This document shows positions 1-9,050 of a stretch of DNA of 64,000 nt, piece after piece. The notes under the pieces are model-generated. The model was given only the letters and a program-made list of their open reading frames with translations, was not told where the DNA came from and did not search any database. Positions within the stretch are counted from its first letter, which is position 1; each line of letters opens with the position of its first letter. The DNA comes from Ponticaulis koreensis DSM 19734 (GTDB lineage: Bacteria; Pseudomonadota; Alphaproteobacteria; Caulobacterales; Hyphomonadaceae), in NCBI RefSeq assembly GCF_000420665.1, contig NZ_ATVJ01000003.1, positions 248,001 to 312,000 of the forward strand, written 5' to 3'. Position numbers and translations under genes: made by a program.

Positions 1-1002
1 CCGACAGCCGCAGAGCGTATCGGTTACAACAACACCTTCCACTTCGTGTTTCGGCACGCTGGGTTCGTCGTTGGCGCGATTATCATCATGCTGGCCTCGT
101 CCATGCTGACAGAGAGCTGGGCACGGCGTCTCGCCCTGCTGATATTCATCGGTGCGTTTCTGCTGATGGCAGTGCTTTTGGTGATCGGGCACGAAGTTAA
201 AGGCAGTCAACGCTGGATCAGTCTGGGAGGCTTCTCCATACAGCCTTCCGAGTTTGTGAAGCCTGCGCTGATCGTGCTGGCCTCTTGGTTGCTGGCGCAG
301 CGTCAGCGCCTTAAGACCGTGCCGTGGGAGGTTCTGACCTTCTTCCTGTTTGCGCCGACGGTTGGCCTGCTGCTGCTTCAGCCTGACGTTGGACAAACGG
401 CGCTTCTGACGGCGGCCTTCCTCGTTGCGTTCTTCGTGTCCGGCCTGCCGCTGATCTGGGCTGCTGCCTTTGGTGTGGGCGGTGTGCTGACAGGGCTCGG
501 ACTTTATTTCTCGTTCGAACATGTGCGGTACCGCATTCAGAGTTTCCTCAATCCGAATGAGGCGAGCTATCAGCTTGATCAGGCGCATGAAGCCATTGCG
601 CGAGGCGGTTTGCTTGGTGTTGGCCCGGGCGAGGGACGTATCAAGGAGGACCTTCCTGATCCGCATACCGATTTCATCTACTCGGTCGCAGGTGAGGAGT
701 TCGGCTATATCGCCTGTCTTGGCTTGCTCATCATTTTCGCTGTAATCGCGCTTCGCGGCGTGATGGCAGCGTCCCGCAGAGCTGACCCATATCCGCGTGC
801 AGCAGGCACGGCGCTCTTCTTCATGTTCGGCCTGCAAGCCGTCATCAATGTGGGCGTGAATGTTGGTATGCTGCCAACCAAGGGAATGACGCTGCCATTC
901 ATCAGTTATGGTGGGTCCTCAATGATCGGCACGGCGCTCACACTTGGCCTCGGCCTTGCGTTGACCCGTAAAAGGGCTGAATTTCACCCCGGAATTAAGT
1001 AA
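1..1002 (+). CDS. ftsW: FtsW, septal peptidoglycan polymerase (5' end missing)
   Basis: SEDS-family glycosyltransferase that polymerises lipid II at the septum with its partner class B PBP. The reading frame is open from base 1, so the start and first membrane segments lie outside the window; the GTG at 46 is internal. Visible SEDS marks are KGSQRWISLGG followed by QPSEFVKPA, the loop PHTDFIYSVAGEEFG, and PFISYGGSSM near the C-terminus, all within a strongly hydrophobic multi-pass protein of at least 333 residues. RodA is the alternative, but murG follows 36 bases later, the classical dcw order, which favours FtsW. Confidence 0.95.
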   Translation, partial: PTAAERIGYNNTFHFVFRHAGFVVGAIIIMLASSMLTESWARRLALLIFIGAFLLMAVLLVIGHEVKGSQRWISLGGFSIQPSEFVKPALIVLASWLLAQRQRLKTVPWEVLTFFLFAPTVGLLLLQPDVGQTALLTAAFLVAFFVSGLPLIWAAAFGVGGVLTGLGLYFSFEHVRYRIQSFLNPNEASYQLDQAHEAIARGGLLGVGPGEGRIKEDLPDPHTDFIYSVAGEEFGYIACLGLLIIFAVIALRGVMAASRRADPYPRAAGTALFFMFGLQAVINVGVNVGMLPTKGMTLPFISYGGSSMIGTALTLGLGLALTRKRAEFHPGIK

Positions 1003-1038
1003 CCGTTTCGGCCAGAGACACGGCTGAAGGAGTATCTC

Positions 1039-2142
1039 ATGTCAAATGCGCCACTCGTTGTGATTGGAGCCGGAGGCACTGGTGGCCATATGTTTCCGGC
1101 ATCAGCCTTTGCTGCGGAAATGAAACAGCGTGGCTGGCGCGTGGGGCTTATGACCGATGAGCGCGGCCAGCGCTACACGGATGGTTTTCCGGCTGACTGG
1201 ATCATCAATGTGAAGGCGGCGACGTTCGCCAGCAAACGACCGGACAAGCTGATTGCTTCCGGCCTTAAAATCCTCGCCGGCATCAAAGAGGCACAAGCCA
1301 AACTCAAAACCGAGCAGGCAAGCCTCGTGGCAGGCTTTGGTGGCTATCCAGCCTTTCCGGCTCTCGCAGCGGCTAGCCGCGAAGGTGTACCGATCATCAT
1401 CCACGAACAGAATGCGGTGCTTGGCCGTGTGAACCGTGTTTTCGCGAAGACGGCTAAGGTCGTCGCCTGCGGGTTTGACCGGCTGGATCGTCTGCCAAAG
1501 GCCGCAGAGAAGAATAAGCGCGTGGTCGGTAATCCGGTTCGCGGGCCAATCCTCGCCGTACGTGACGAGCCATATCCTGCAGCGGGCAGCGATGCGCCGC
1601 TCCAGCTTCTAGTCATCGGGGGAAGTCAGGGCGCGCGGCTGTTCGGCGAGGTTATTCCTGCTGCCGTGTGTGCGTTGCCAGACGATATTCGCAGCCGGTT
1701 GAAGATCGTTCAGCAAGTGCGTGAAGAGCAGATTGAGGCCGTGCGCGCCCTCTACGCCGAAGCGGGCGTAAATAGCGAGCTGGCGCCGTTCTTCTCCAAT
1801 ATGCCGGAACTCTTAAGCGGATCGCATATGGTGATGTCGCGCTCTGGCGCCTCAAGTGTGACCGAGCTTGCAGTCGTAGGCCGCCCGAGCCTGCTCATCC
1901 CTCTGGCGATTGCCATGGATGATCACCAGACCGGCAATGCAGAAACACTTCGTGACGCAGGCGGAGCCGATGTGCTGTCGGAAGGTGAGTTCACGCCTGA
2001 ACGGGTCACAGACCTGCTTACAGAGCGTCTGAGAGACGGGGCAGGGCTTGCTGCCCGCGCGGAGGCCGCGAAGTCTGTTGGCCGCTTTAACGCGTCTAGT
2101 GATCTCGCCGATCTCGCTGAAGAGGTGGTCGGTAAAGCCTAG
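1039..2142 (+). CDS. murG: MurG, UDP-GlcNAc:lipid I GlcNAc transferase
   Basis: Membrane-associated GT-B enzyme that adds GlcNAc to lipid I to make lipid II. The 367-residue length is normal. Visible motifs are the N-terminal glycine loop GGTGGHMFPA, GFGGYPAFPAL, HEQNAVLGRVNR, GGSQGAR at the start of the second Rossmann domain, and the UDP-GlcNAc site running SRSGASSVTELA then MDDHQTGNAE. The ATG has an AAGGAG at 1027. The next dcw gene expected here, murC, is absent; the stop converges on a minus-strand gene with a 4 base overlap. Confidence 0.97.
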   Translation: MSNAPLVVIGAGGTGGHMFPASAFAAEMKQRGWRVGLMTDERGQRYTDGFPADWIINVKAATFASKRPDKLIASGLKILAGIKEAQAKLKTEQASLVAGFGGYPAFPALAAASREGVPIIIHEQNAVLGRVNRVFAKTAKVVACGFDRLDRLPKAAEKNKRVVGNPVRGPILAVRDEPYPAAGSDAPLQLLVIGGSQGARLFGEVIPAAVCALPDDIRSRLKIVQQVREEQIEAVRALYAEAGVNSELAPFFSNMPELLSGSHMVMSRSGASSVTELAVVGRPSLLIPLAIAMDDHQTGNAETLRDAGGADVLSEGEFTPERVTDLLTERLRDGAGLAARAEAAKSVGRFNASSDLADLAEEVVGKA

Positions 2143-2669
2143 TAGGTATCTGATCCGTCGAGGCGGAAGGTCGCCCACGGTGTCGAGCGCGTAAAGATCA
2201 GAGTCTCATTCAGGCCATGCAGGCGGACATGCACAATGTTCGTCTGATCCTGATGCACATCCATCAGCTCGTTGGAACGCATGACATACAGGCCGTCTGC
2301 GGGCATTTCCGGCGTGGTCTGATAGATCCAGACAAAGCCATCTTCAATTTCGCCGCCAACCAGTTCGAGCGGCAGAGCTTGGCCGTTGTGTGAAATAGAG
2401 AAGCGGCTCTCGACATATTCGCCAAACAGAGCCTGCGCGCGCGGGTCCGTCATGATGGAGAGCGAGGTGTCTCCGTGAACACGGTGCAGCGTGCTCTCAG
2501 AATCATGGATGCGGTAGCGGTGAATGATTTCAACGCGGTTGGCATTCTCGTTGTAGCTTATCTCTGTCTCGGCTTCCTTGCGCGGGTGCGCGTCAGCAGA
2601 CATGGCCGACGTAACAGCAATCATGAGACAAGCGAGTGCTGTGAAGGCAATGCGCATGAAAGCAGTCAT
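2139..2669 (-). CDS. DUF6702-like exported protein
   Basis: A 176-residue protein with a signal peptide (hydrophobic stretch IAFTALACLMIAVTSAMSADA, cleaved near the Ala-Asp-Ala). The mature part opens with AHPRKEAETEISYN followed by VEIIHRYRIHD, the pattern I associate with DUF6702, a family without known function. I start at the ATG at 2669, four bases after the upstream gene's stop, rather than the ATG at 2750, because the longer form would bury the signal peptide 30 residues in and overlap the neighbour. Probably co-transcribed and translationally coupled with the pentapeptide-like gene. Periplasmic location is inferred. Confidence 0.65.
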   Translation of the reverse strand: MTAFMRIAFTALACLMIAVTSAMSADAHPRKEAETEISYNENANRVEIIHRYRIHDSESTLHRVHGDTSLSIMTDPRAQALFGEYVESRFSISHNGQALPLELVGGEIEDGFVWIYQTTPEMPADGLYVMRSNELMDVHQDQTNIVHVRLHGLNETLIFTRSTPWATFRLDGSDTY

Positions 2670-2673
2670 TTGG

Positions 2674-3573
2674 TCAGAGCGAGCGTTGGCCTGAGCGGGC
2701 TGTGAAGTCTTCAAGGAAACGGTTTTCATTCGCTGCATGTGGTGCACCAAACGTCACTCCGTCAAGATTGATTTCGCAGCGAAACCGCGCTTCACCCATT
2801 CGCGCTTCCTGGTTGAAGAAGGCATTGGTGAGCCAGAGCTTGTCTTCAAAGATACAGCCTTCAAATGAGGCCGGGCCCTCGAAGCGAGATTTCTGAAAGC
2901 TGACCACGTCTTCGAAGACGCAGGATGAGAAATCCGCGCCTTCACTGAAGCGGGATGCGTTGAAGCTAACATTGCTTGCAAAACGTGCGTATTCCGCTGT
3001 CACCTTTTCCATAAAGCGGCAGCCTGTGGCCCAGATTTCATTCTGAGCAAGAAGTTCGGACAGGTCTGTCGCGCGGGCGATGACGGAGTTCCGTATTTCC
3101 AGACGGCCATCGATCTGTGAACTACGCAGGCGCAACGCGCCGTATATCTTCATCTGATCGAGCCAGACGCCGTCTTCGGCGATATAGGCATTGCGCATGT
3201 TGAAATCGCCAAACACCTCGCAGGCGCTGAAATAGCCGCCGGCAAGCAGGCTGATATCGTCTGCGTGTACACTTCCGGGAAACAGGCAGCCGGCAAGATC
3301 GAGGCGTTCGTCGAAGGTATGGCGTTCCCAGTTGGTGGTGCAGGCAAAGTCGATGAGTTCATTGCCCTGATTTTCAAAGCGCAATTGCATCATGCGGGTT
3401 GCCCAGCGGTTCCAGAACTCACTGCCATATTCGGCGCGTTCAATGCTGGCGCGTCGACGGCGTGACGCCATCATCGTCCGATCGAATGACGACAATTCTC
3501 CGGCATCGAGGAATTCCTCAATCCAGGGGCAAAGATCTGCCAAATCTTGTTGCCAGAGGGTGGTTGTCGACAC
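2674..3573 (-). CDS. Pentapeptide-repeat-like beta-helix protein
   Basis: A 299-residue protein with a roughly 20-residue periodicity of F/A-rich motifs from about residue 90 to the C-terminus (CLFPGS, YFSACEVFGDFNMRNAYI, ARFASNVSFNASRFSEG, FEDVVSFQKSRFEGPASFEG, FEDKLWLTNAFFN). This suggests a right-handed beta-helix of the pentapeptide type, although the strict A(D/N)LXX repeat is degenerate. No signal peptide is visible. The start is a GTG at 3573 with GGAG eight bases upstream. A perfect palindrome lies directly upstream of that site. It is followed at once by the DUF6702-like gene. Function unknown; related proteins range from gyrase protection to scaffolds. Confidence 0.7.
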   Translation of the reverse strand: MSTTTLWQQDLADLCPWIEEFLDAGELSSFDRTMMASRRRRASIERAEYGSEFWNRWATRMMQLRFENQGNELIDFACTTNWERHTFDERLDLAGCLFPGSVHADDISLLAGGYFSACEVFGDFNMRNAYIAEDGVWLDQMKIYGALRLRSSQIDGRLEIRNSVIARATDLSELLAQNEIWATGCRFMEKVTAEYARFASNVSFNASRFSEGADFSSCVFEDVVSFQKSRFEGPASFEGCIFEDKLWLTNAFFNQEARMGEARFRCEINLDGVTFGAPHAANENRFLEDFTARSGQRSL

Positions 3574-3587
3574 GATTCAATCTCCAA

Positions 3588-3606
3588 GTGTTAAAATTTT
3601 TAACAC
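3588..3606. promoter_or_regulatory. Perfect palindrome, candidate operator
   Basis: GTGTTAAAA and TTTTAACAC, two perfect 9 base arms around a single base, lie just upstream of the Shine-Dalgarno of the GTG-started pentapeptide-like gene. The size and two-fold symmetry fit a dimeric repressor operator overlapping the promoter or leader. A weak hairpin is the alternative, but A/T-only arm ends without a GC core argue against a terminator. The regulator is not identifiable here. Confidence 0.5.
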
Positions 3607-3667
3607 ATTGGAAAGAAGCGAGTCATCCAAAGCTTATGGTAAACGAGGGATTAAAACGAGTTTTGCA

Positions 3668-3823
3668 CTATTTTCCGCGTACGGCGTGCTTTCTGAGCAC
3701 ACTCAGTGCGTCGCGAAGATCCGTGCCCGGCATAAGAACGAGTTCTTGCGGAGATGCTGCGTCGCTGTCGTTTGCGACACGCGCTCTGTGCTTGTTTCGC
3801 GCCTGAACCTGCCTTTGAGACAT
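3668..3823 (-). CDS. Small basic protein, 51 residues
   Basis: An open frame of 51 codons starting at the ATG at 3823, preceded by GGAGAAG, and ending at TAG (3668-3670). The product begins MSQRQVQARNKHRARV and ends LRDALSVLRKHAVRGK: basic ends around a short acidic centre, no membrane segment or cysteine. It fills the 366 base space between the M1 peptidase terminator and the palindrome at 3588. I do not recognise the family. The good ribosome site and otherwise unexplained gap support it; short length makes a chance frame possible. Confidence 0.5.
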   Translation of the reverse strand: MSQRQVQARNKHRARVANDSDAASPQELVLMPGTDLRDALSVLRKHAVRGK

Positions 3824-3890
3824 GTGTCTTCTCCTTCGCGAAGAAGGTCGCGCTGGCCGGTTAAGGAAGGCCTAAATGCACCAGAAGCAA

Positions 3891-3919
3891 AAAACGCCGG
3901 ACACATGGCCCGGCGTTTT
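3891..3919 (-). terminator. Rho-independent terminator of the M1 peptidase gene
   Basis: AAAACGCCGG and CCGGCGTTTT form a 10 bp stem with a 9 base loop, giving a T-run on the minus strand about 20 bases past the peptidase stop. The stem is symmetric and could work in both directions. Confidence 0.85.
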
Positions 3920-3939
3920 CTGGATGATTTGGGAAGCGC

Positions 3940-6420
3940 TTACTCAGCTGTTGCTGCTTCGGCTTCTGTTTCTCCGCCTTCTTCCTCGTCGTCAGTATCA
4001 AGCTCGGTCGTGATGTCGTGCATGATGTCGCGACGTTCGAAGTTGAAGCCACGGCTCGGGCTGTAAGCTTCGATGCGGGATGGCATGATCTGGCGCGGGA
4101 AGCTGTTGTTTGTGATGTCAGCGTCAGCAGTTTCCCACTGAGGGTCGACAGTCACCTGAACTAGTTCCTGATCACGGTCGAAGACCAGCAGCTTACGTAC
4201 GTTGTGTACGTTACGACGCCAGATTTCAGCAGGGATGTACATGCGCTCTTCTGTGCCGTCAGCAAACTCGAGACCGAGAATGATTGGCATAACGAGCCCG
4301 CCTACGTTGGAGAACTCGAGAACATAGTAGTTCTTGTCTTCTTCAACAGCGCGTTCGAACGCTGTGCGCTCCCAGTCCTCAAGGCCTTCGAGCCATGAAT
4401 TGTACTGGTTGCGCTCACGGTTTGTGACCGTGTAGATGGAGTTGTCGTCGTAGAAGTCACGAACGTCAGGGAAGCGATCGACCCAGAGCTCCAGGCCTTC
4501 TTCTTGGTTCAGCTGAACACCGATTGGCGTCGGCTTGTCCGCATTTTCCTGCTCACGACGGGCGAAGTCGATGTCAGGATTTTCTGTGTCGATGCGGAGC
4601 TGGTAGACCATGTCGAGAGAGATATCGACGTGATCGGTCGTGTAGAACCAGCCGCGCCAGAACCAGTCGAGATCAACGCCGGACGCTTCTTCCATAGTGC
4701 GGAAGAAATCGGATGGTGTCGGACGACGGAACTGCCAGCGACGCGCATACTCACGGAATGCGAAGTCGAACAGCTCACGGCCAAGGATCGTGTCACGCAG
4801 AATGTGAAGCGCTGCGGACGGCTTGCCGTAAGAGTTAGCACCGAGATTCAGAATAGAGTCTGACTGCGTCATGATCGGCACCTGATTAGATGACGTCATA
4901 TAGCTTGTCAGATCGCGCGGCAGAGAGCGGTTCCACTCCATGCTCGGGTCCCACTCATAGCCTGCGACGCTGTCGAGGAAAGAGTTCAGACCTTCATCCA
5001 TCCATGTCCACTGGCGCTCGTCAGAGTTGACGACCATAGGGAAGTAGATGTGGCCGATTTCGTGGATCACAACGCCAATCAGGAATTCCTTCTCTGCGCG
5101 TGTCCATGTGCGTGTGCCATCATCCTGCAGTGTTGTGCGTGGCCCGTTGAAAGTGATCATCGGGTATTCCATGCCGCCAACAGGACCGTTTACTGACTGT
5201 GCTGTCGGGTATGGATAGTCGAACGACATGCGAGAATAGACATCCATTGTGTGGATGACGGACGCTGTTGAATACAGTTCCCAGAGCTCGCCGCCTTCTT
5301 TCGGGTAGAAAGACATCGCCATGACAACGTCATGCTCTGCGCCCGGCTGTGGGTGGCCTTGCGCATCCCATGCGAATTTACGCGACGATGCCCATGCGAA
5401 GTCACGCACATTCTCGGCGCTAAAGCGCCATGTGACGTTACCTGTCGGGTTTGAGCTCTCGTTTGCGAGTGCTTCTTCAGGCGTAACGACGAATACCGGA
5501 CGTTCAGCCGTACGGGCTTCACGCAGACGTTCGCGTTGAACAGGTGTCAGAACCTGGTTCGGGTTCTGTAGCTCGCCTGTCGCGGACACGATGTGGTCGT
5601 TAGGAACCGTGATGGCGACGTCATAGTCACCAAATTCCAGTGTGAACTCGCCGCGGCCAAGGAATTCCTTGTTGTGCCAGCCTTCGAAGTCCGAGTAGGC
5701 GACCATGCGCGGGAACCACTGCGCGATCAGGAAGATGTCATTACCACCTTCGCGCTCGTCGTCAGGGAAGTGCTCATAGCCTGAACGAGCAGACACAGCG
5801 TCTTCTTCAACAATGTTGAATGCGAAGTCGATTTCAAATGCCGTTGACTGATCCGGACGCAGTGCGCGCGGCAGGTCGATGCGCATCAGCGTGCCGACGA
5901 TTGTGTATGGCAGCGCGTTGCCGCGTGTATCGGTTACAGAATTGATCTGATAGCCGTACTCGTTATCAGCCATTGCTTGCTGACGACGCAGCTCGCCCAT
6001 TGAAAGGCGTGTCGGGTCGTCCAGTCCACCTGCGGATACAGCTGGTCCACGACGGCCTGCGCCACCGAAATCCTGAGCGACATTCGCGATCGAGTCAGAG
6101 CGGAAAATGTTCTGGTCGAGCTGAAGCCAGAGGAAGTTCAGCGTGTCCGGGGAGTTGTTGTAATATGTGACGGTCTGGGTCGCGGTGAGGCGGCGCGCCT
6201 CTTCGTCCAGAACCACGTCAATGTCATAATCGGCTTCCTGCTGCCAGTATTGGTGGCCCGGTGCACCGGAAGCGTTACGATAGACGTTTGGAGTTGGAAG
6301 AACTTCGTCGAGCTGACGGAAGCGGTCTTCAAAGTTACCGACGGTTTGCTGGATGCCCTGTCCAGCTGCCGTCCCCGTTATGAGGAGAGACGCCACCACA
6401 GCGCCGAAAGTTCTGATCAT
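3940..6420 (-). CDS. M1-family zinc metallopeptidase, exported
   Basis: An 826-residue protein with an N-terminal signal peptide (FGAVVASLLITGTAAG). The gluzincin site is HEIGH at 453-457 with the third zinc ligand Glu 18 residues further on, in WMDEGLNSF. GGMEYPM at 415-421 matches the M1 exopeptidase motif G[AG]MEN with Tyr in place of Asn. Expected activity is N-terminal aminopeptidase cleavage of peptides in the periplasm. The last 15 residues are almost all Glu, Ala and Thr, a disordered acidic tail. It is a single-gene unit with its own terminator. The ATG at 6420 has a modest AAGGA about 13 bases upstream. Confidence 0.9.
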   Translation of the reverse strand: MIRTFGAVVASLLITGTAAGQGIQQTVGNFEDRFRQLDEVLPTPNVYRNASGAPGHQYWQQEADYDIDVVLDEEARRLTATQTVTYYNNSPDTLNFLWLQLDQNIFRSDSIANVAQDFGGAGRRGPAVSAGGLDDPTRLSMGELRRQQAMADNEYGYQINSVTDTRGNALPYTIVGTLMRIDLPRALRPDQSTAFEIDFAFNIVEEDAVSARSGYEHFPDDEREGGNDIFLIAQWFPRMVAYSDFEGWHNKEFLGRGEFTLEFGDYDVAITVPNDHIVSATGELQNPNQVLTPVQRERLREARTAERPVFVVTPEEALANESSNPTGNVTWRFSAENVRDFAWASSRKFAWDAQGHPQPGAEHDVVMAMSFYPKEGGELWELYSTASVIHTMDVYSRMSFDYPYPTAQSVNGPVGGMEYPMITFNGPRTTLQDDGTRTWTRAEKEFLIGVVIHEIGHIYFPMVVNSDERQWTWMDEGLNSFLDSVAGYEWDPSMEWNRSLPRDLTSYMTSSNQVPIMTQSDSILNLGANSYGKPSAALHILRDTILGRELFDFAFREYARRWQFRRPTPSDFFRTMEEASGVDLDWFWRGWFYTTDHVDISLDMVYQLRIDTENPDIDFARREQENADKPTPIGVQLNQEEGLELWVDRFPDVRDFYDDNSIYTVTNRERNQYNSWLEGLEDWERTAFERAVEEDKNYYVLEFSNVGGLVMPIILGLEFADGTEERMYIPAEIWRRNVHNVRKLLVFDRDQELVQVTVDPQWETADADITNNSFPRQIMPSRIEAYSPSRGFNFERRDIMHDITTELDTDDEEEGGETEAEAATAE

Positions 6421-6635
6421 ATTTTTCCCAATCCTTGGAATATCGCCCCCGATATTCCGCTTCTAACCCACAGTGCGCATCTTCATGCCACGCCGAGGGA
6501 AAACTGCAATGATATGTCACCGGGGCATGAAGACAATGAACAATATTTAATCTTCTCACCTGTTCGGGGGATTGGCCTTCAATCAAGCCAGCGTAGGGTG
6601 AGCAAAGGAATTTACGTATTTCCGGGAGCTGCCAG

Positions 6636-7556
6636 ATGTCATTCTTGATCCGAACCCTGACAATCGCTGCAACAACTGCATTTGTTCAATTGAGCGGCAT
6701 TGCTGCAGCCCAGTCGGCGCCCGACTCCTATTTTGATTATGCGCTGTCCTCCTTTGAGAATGGACAAACGACCGAAGCGCTCAATGCGCTGAAGACAGGC
6801 TGCATACAGGGAACAGAGAGCGGCTATCAGCTCATGTGTGGTGCTGTGCTCGACTACTATGAGAACGGCACAACCGGTTTTCGTGTTGAACCGGACAGTG
6901 CCCAACATGACGGTGACCCTGAAGCCTTCCGTCGGCACGCCACAGATATTTGTCAAAGCGGTTATACCAATGCGTGTAGCCGTCTGGCGCGCGCAGCACC
7001 GGGCTTGGCCACCAACACGGCAACTGCCGCAGACGCGTATTACACGGCTTGTGAAAACGGTGATGCAGATTCGTGCGCTCTGAACGGATATAACTGGATG
7101 GACGGTTCGTACGGCTCGGTGAACCTTCAGCGTGCCCGTCAGGCCTTCGTTATGGGCTGTGATCTTGTTGATGCCTTGTCCTGCCGCCAGCTCGCCGACC
7201 TGATGATCACCAATCGCGGCGGATCGGTAAACCCGGAAATCGCAATGCTCGCCAATGATCTGTCGTGTCCCGAAGACCTCGCTTTGGCTGATGCGACTTA
7301 CTGCCTGGATGCGGCCGGCTTTGCGGCGACACATGGCGCTGGCGACGTTCAGAGCGTACGAACAATTATGCGGTATCTGTCGACCGCTTGTGATCTGAGA
7401 AGCGCTGAAGGGTGCCTGCAGTTTTCCCGCGTGTCAGAAGCGTATGTAGCGGACAATCTTCCAGCTGGATCAGATCTCGCCAGAGATATGCTGGAGCTTG
7501 CTGCCGACAGTCGCCGTCTGGCTTGTACCTATAGCAATGGGCAAGCTTGTAAGTGA
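6636..7556 (+). CDS. Secreted Cys-rich Sel1/TPR-like repeat protein
   Basis: A 306-residue protein with a signal peptide ending AAAQSA. Repeated units carry the pattern A..YY..AC..GDADSCALNGYNWMDG / A..FV.GCDLVDALSCRQLADLM, with cysteines spaced to form one disulphide per helical pair, as in the Helicobacter Hcp family of Sel1-like repeats. About 13 cysteines lie in the mature part. Expected role is a periplasmic protein-protein adaptor; the partner is unknown. GGGAG precedes the ATG. It stands alone between the M1 peptidase (divergent) and murC. Related proteins have been called beta-lactamases on weak grounds; no catalytic motif is visible. Confidence 0.65.
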   Translation: MSFLIRTLTIAATTAFVQLSGIAAAQSAPDSYFDYALSSFENGQTTEALNALKTGCIQGTESGYQLMCGAVLDYYENGTTGFRVEPDSAQHDGDPEAFRRHATDICQSGYTNACSRLARAAPGLATNTATAADAYYTACENGDADSCALNGYNWMDGSYGSVNLQRARQAFVMGCDLVDALSCRQLADLMITNRGGSVNPEIAMLANDLSCPEDLALADATYCLDAAGFAATHGAGDVQSVRTIMRYLSTACDLRSAEGCLQFSRVSEAYVADNLPAGSDLARDMLELAADSRRLACTYSNGQACK

Positions 7557-7640
7557 TTTGAACTCCGCCATTTCGGAATCGTGAAAGCTGGTCTATCAAG
7601 CCAAACTCTGAACACATCTGTCTGATTGGCTTGGCTTTCT

Positions 7641-9050
7641 ATGCGTAACCCATCTCCTTTTGAACTCGGCCCTGTGCATTTTGTCGGTATTGGCGGCATC
7701 GGCATGTCGGGCATCGCAGAAGTCATGCTGAACCTCGGATACGAGGTGCAGGGCTCGGATATTCGCTCTAACGCCAATGTTGAACGCCTCAGCGCGCTCG
7801 GCGCGACTGTGCATATCGGTCACAAGCCGGAAAATGTACGCGGGGCAGGGGCGGTCGTGATTTCTACCGCCATTAAGTCCGGCAACCCGGAAGTCGATAC
7901 AGCGCGCGCCATGGCCATTCCCGTCGTGCGCCGCGCAGACATGCTGGCTGAGCTTATCCGCCTGAAATGGACGGTCGCGATTGCGGGTACGCACGGCAAG
8001 ACGACAACAACCTCAATGGTTTCAGCACTTCTGGATGGTGCGGGCATCGACCCGACCGTTATCAATGGCGGCGTAATCAATGCCTATGGCTCCAACGCCA
8101 AGCTCGGCGCGGGCGACTGGATGGTCGTTGAGGCGGACGAGAGCGACGGCACCTTTACCAAGCTGCGTTCCACCATTGCTATCGTCACCAATATCGATCC
8201 GGAGCACATGGACCATTATGGCGATATGGATAAGCTCCGCGCCGCCTTTGATACTTTTGTTGAGAATATCCCGTTTTACGGCTTTGCGGTCCTCTGTACC
8301 GATCATCCTGAAGTCCAGTCGCTGGCTGCGCGCGTCTCAGACCGTCGGCGGATCACATATGGCTTTAACCCGCAGGCAGACATCCGCGCACTGAACCTGC
8401 GTACCGACGCTGACGGCGTTCATTTCGATCTGGCGATCCGCTCGCGTATCGGGAATGCTCATACGATTTCAGACATGCTGCTGCCGATGGCTGGCCGCCA
8501 TAACGTTCTGAATGCGTTGGCGGCGATTGCTGTCGCGCTGGAGCTGGGCGCTGAAGCTGATGGCATTCGCTCTTCTCTTTCCCGTTTTGGCGGTGTAAAA
8601 CGTCGCTTCACCAAGGTGGGCGAGTGGAATGGTGTCACCATCATTGATGATTATGGCCATCACCCGGTCGAGATTGAAGCGGTCCTGAGAGCGGCGCGCG
8701 ACATGCAGGGCGATAAGCGCGTCATCGCTGTGGCCCAGCCTCACCGTTACTCCCGTCTCAAAACGCATTTTGAAGAGTTCAGCACATGCTTCAACGAGGC
8801 TGACTCCGTGATCATCACGCCTGTCTATCCGGCCGGTGAAAGCCCGATTGAAGGGATTGACCATGAAGCGCTTTCCAAAAGCCTTCTCGTGCACGGTCAC
8901 CGCCAGACGCAGGCGATTGAAGACATTGATGCTCTGCCTGCAACGCTGAAAAGTATGGTCGAGCCAGGTGATATGATTGTTTGCCTTGGCGCAGGTGATA
9001 TCACGGCCCATGCTGCTAAGCTGGCTGAGAAGCTGGGGGCTCTGGACTAG
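7641..9050 (+). CDS. murC: MurC, UDP-MurNAc:L-alanine ligase
   Basis: Cytoplasmic ATP-dependent ligase for the first amino acid of the peptidoglycan stem peptide. Motifs in order are [15 protein letters not shown] (UDP-MurNAc Rossmann loop), GTHGKTTTT at 116-124 (P-loop), [20 protein letters not shown], and [12 protein letters not shown] start at the ATG at 7641 (MRNPSPFEL), giving 469 residues as in other alphaproteobacteria; a TTG at 7626 would add five residues. No clear Shine-Dalgarno is visible. The TAG stop shares its G with the GTG start of murB, so the two are coupled. Confidence 0.96.
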   Translation: MRNPSPFELGPVHFVGIGGIGMSGIAEVMLNLGYEVQGSDIRSNANVERLSALGATVHIGHKPENVRGAGAVVISTAIKSGNPEVDTARAMAIPVVRRADMLAELIRLKWTVAIAGTHGKTTTTSMVSALLDGAGIDPTVINGGVINAYGSNAKLGAGDWMVVEADESDGTFTKLRSTIAIVTNIDPEHMDHYGDMDKLRAAFDTFVENIPFYGFAVLCTDHPEVQSLAARVSDRRRITYGFNPQADIRALNLRTDADGVHFDLAIRSRIGNAHTISDMLLPMAGRHNVLNALAAIAVALELGAEADGIRSSLSRFGGVKRRFTKVGEWNGVTIIDDYGHHPVEIEAVLRAARDMQGDKRVIAVAQPHRYSRLKTHFEEFSTCFNEADSVIITPVYPAGESPIEGIDHEALSKSLLVHGHRQTQAIEDIDALPATLKSMVEPGDMIVCLGAGDITAHAAKLAEKLGALD

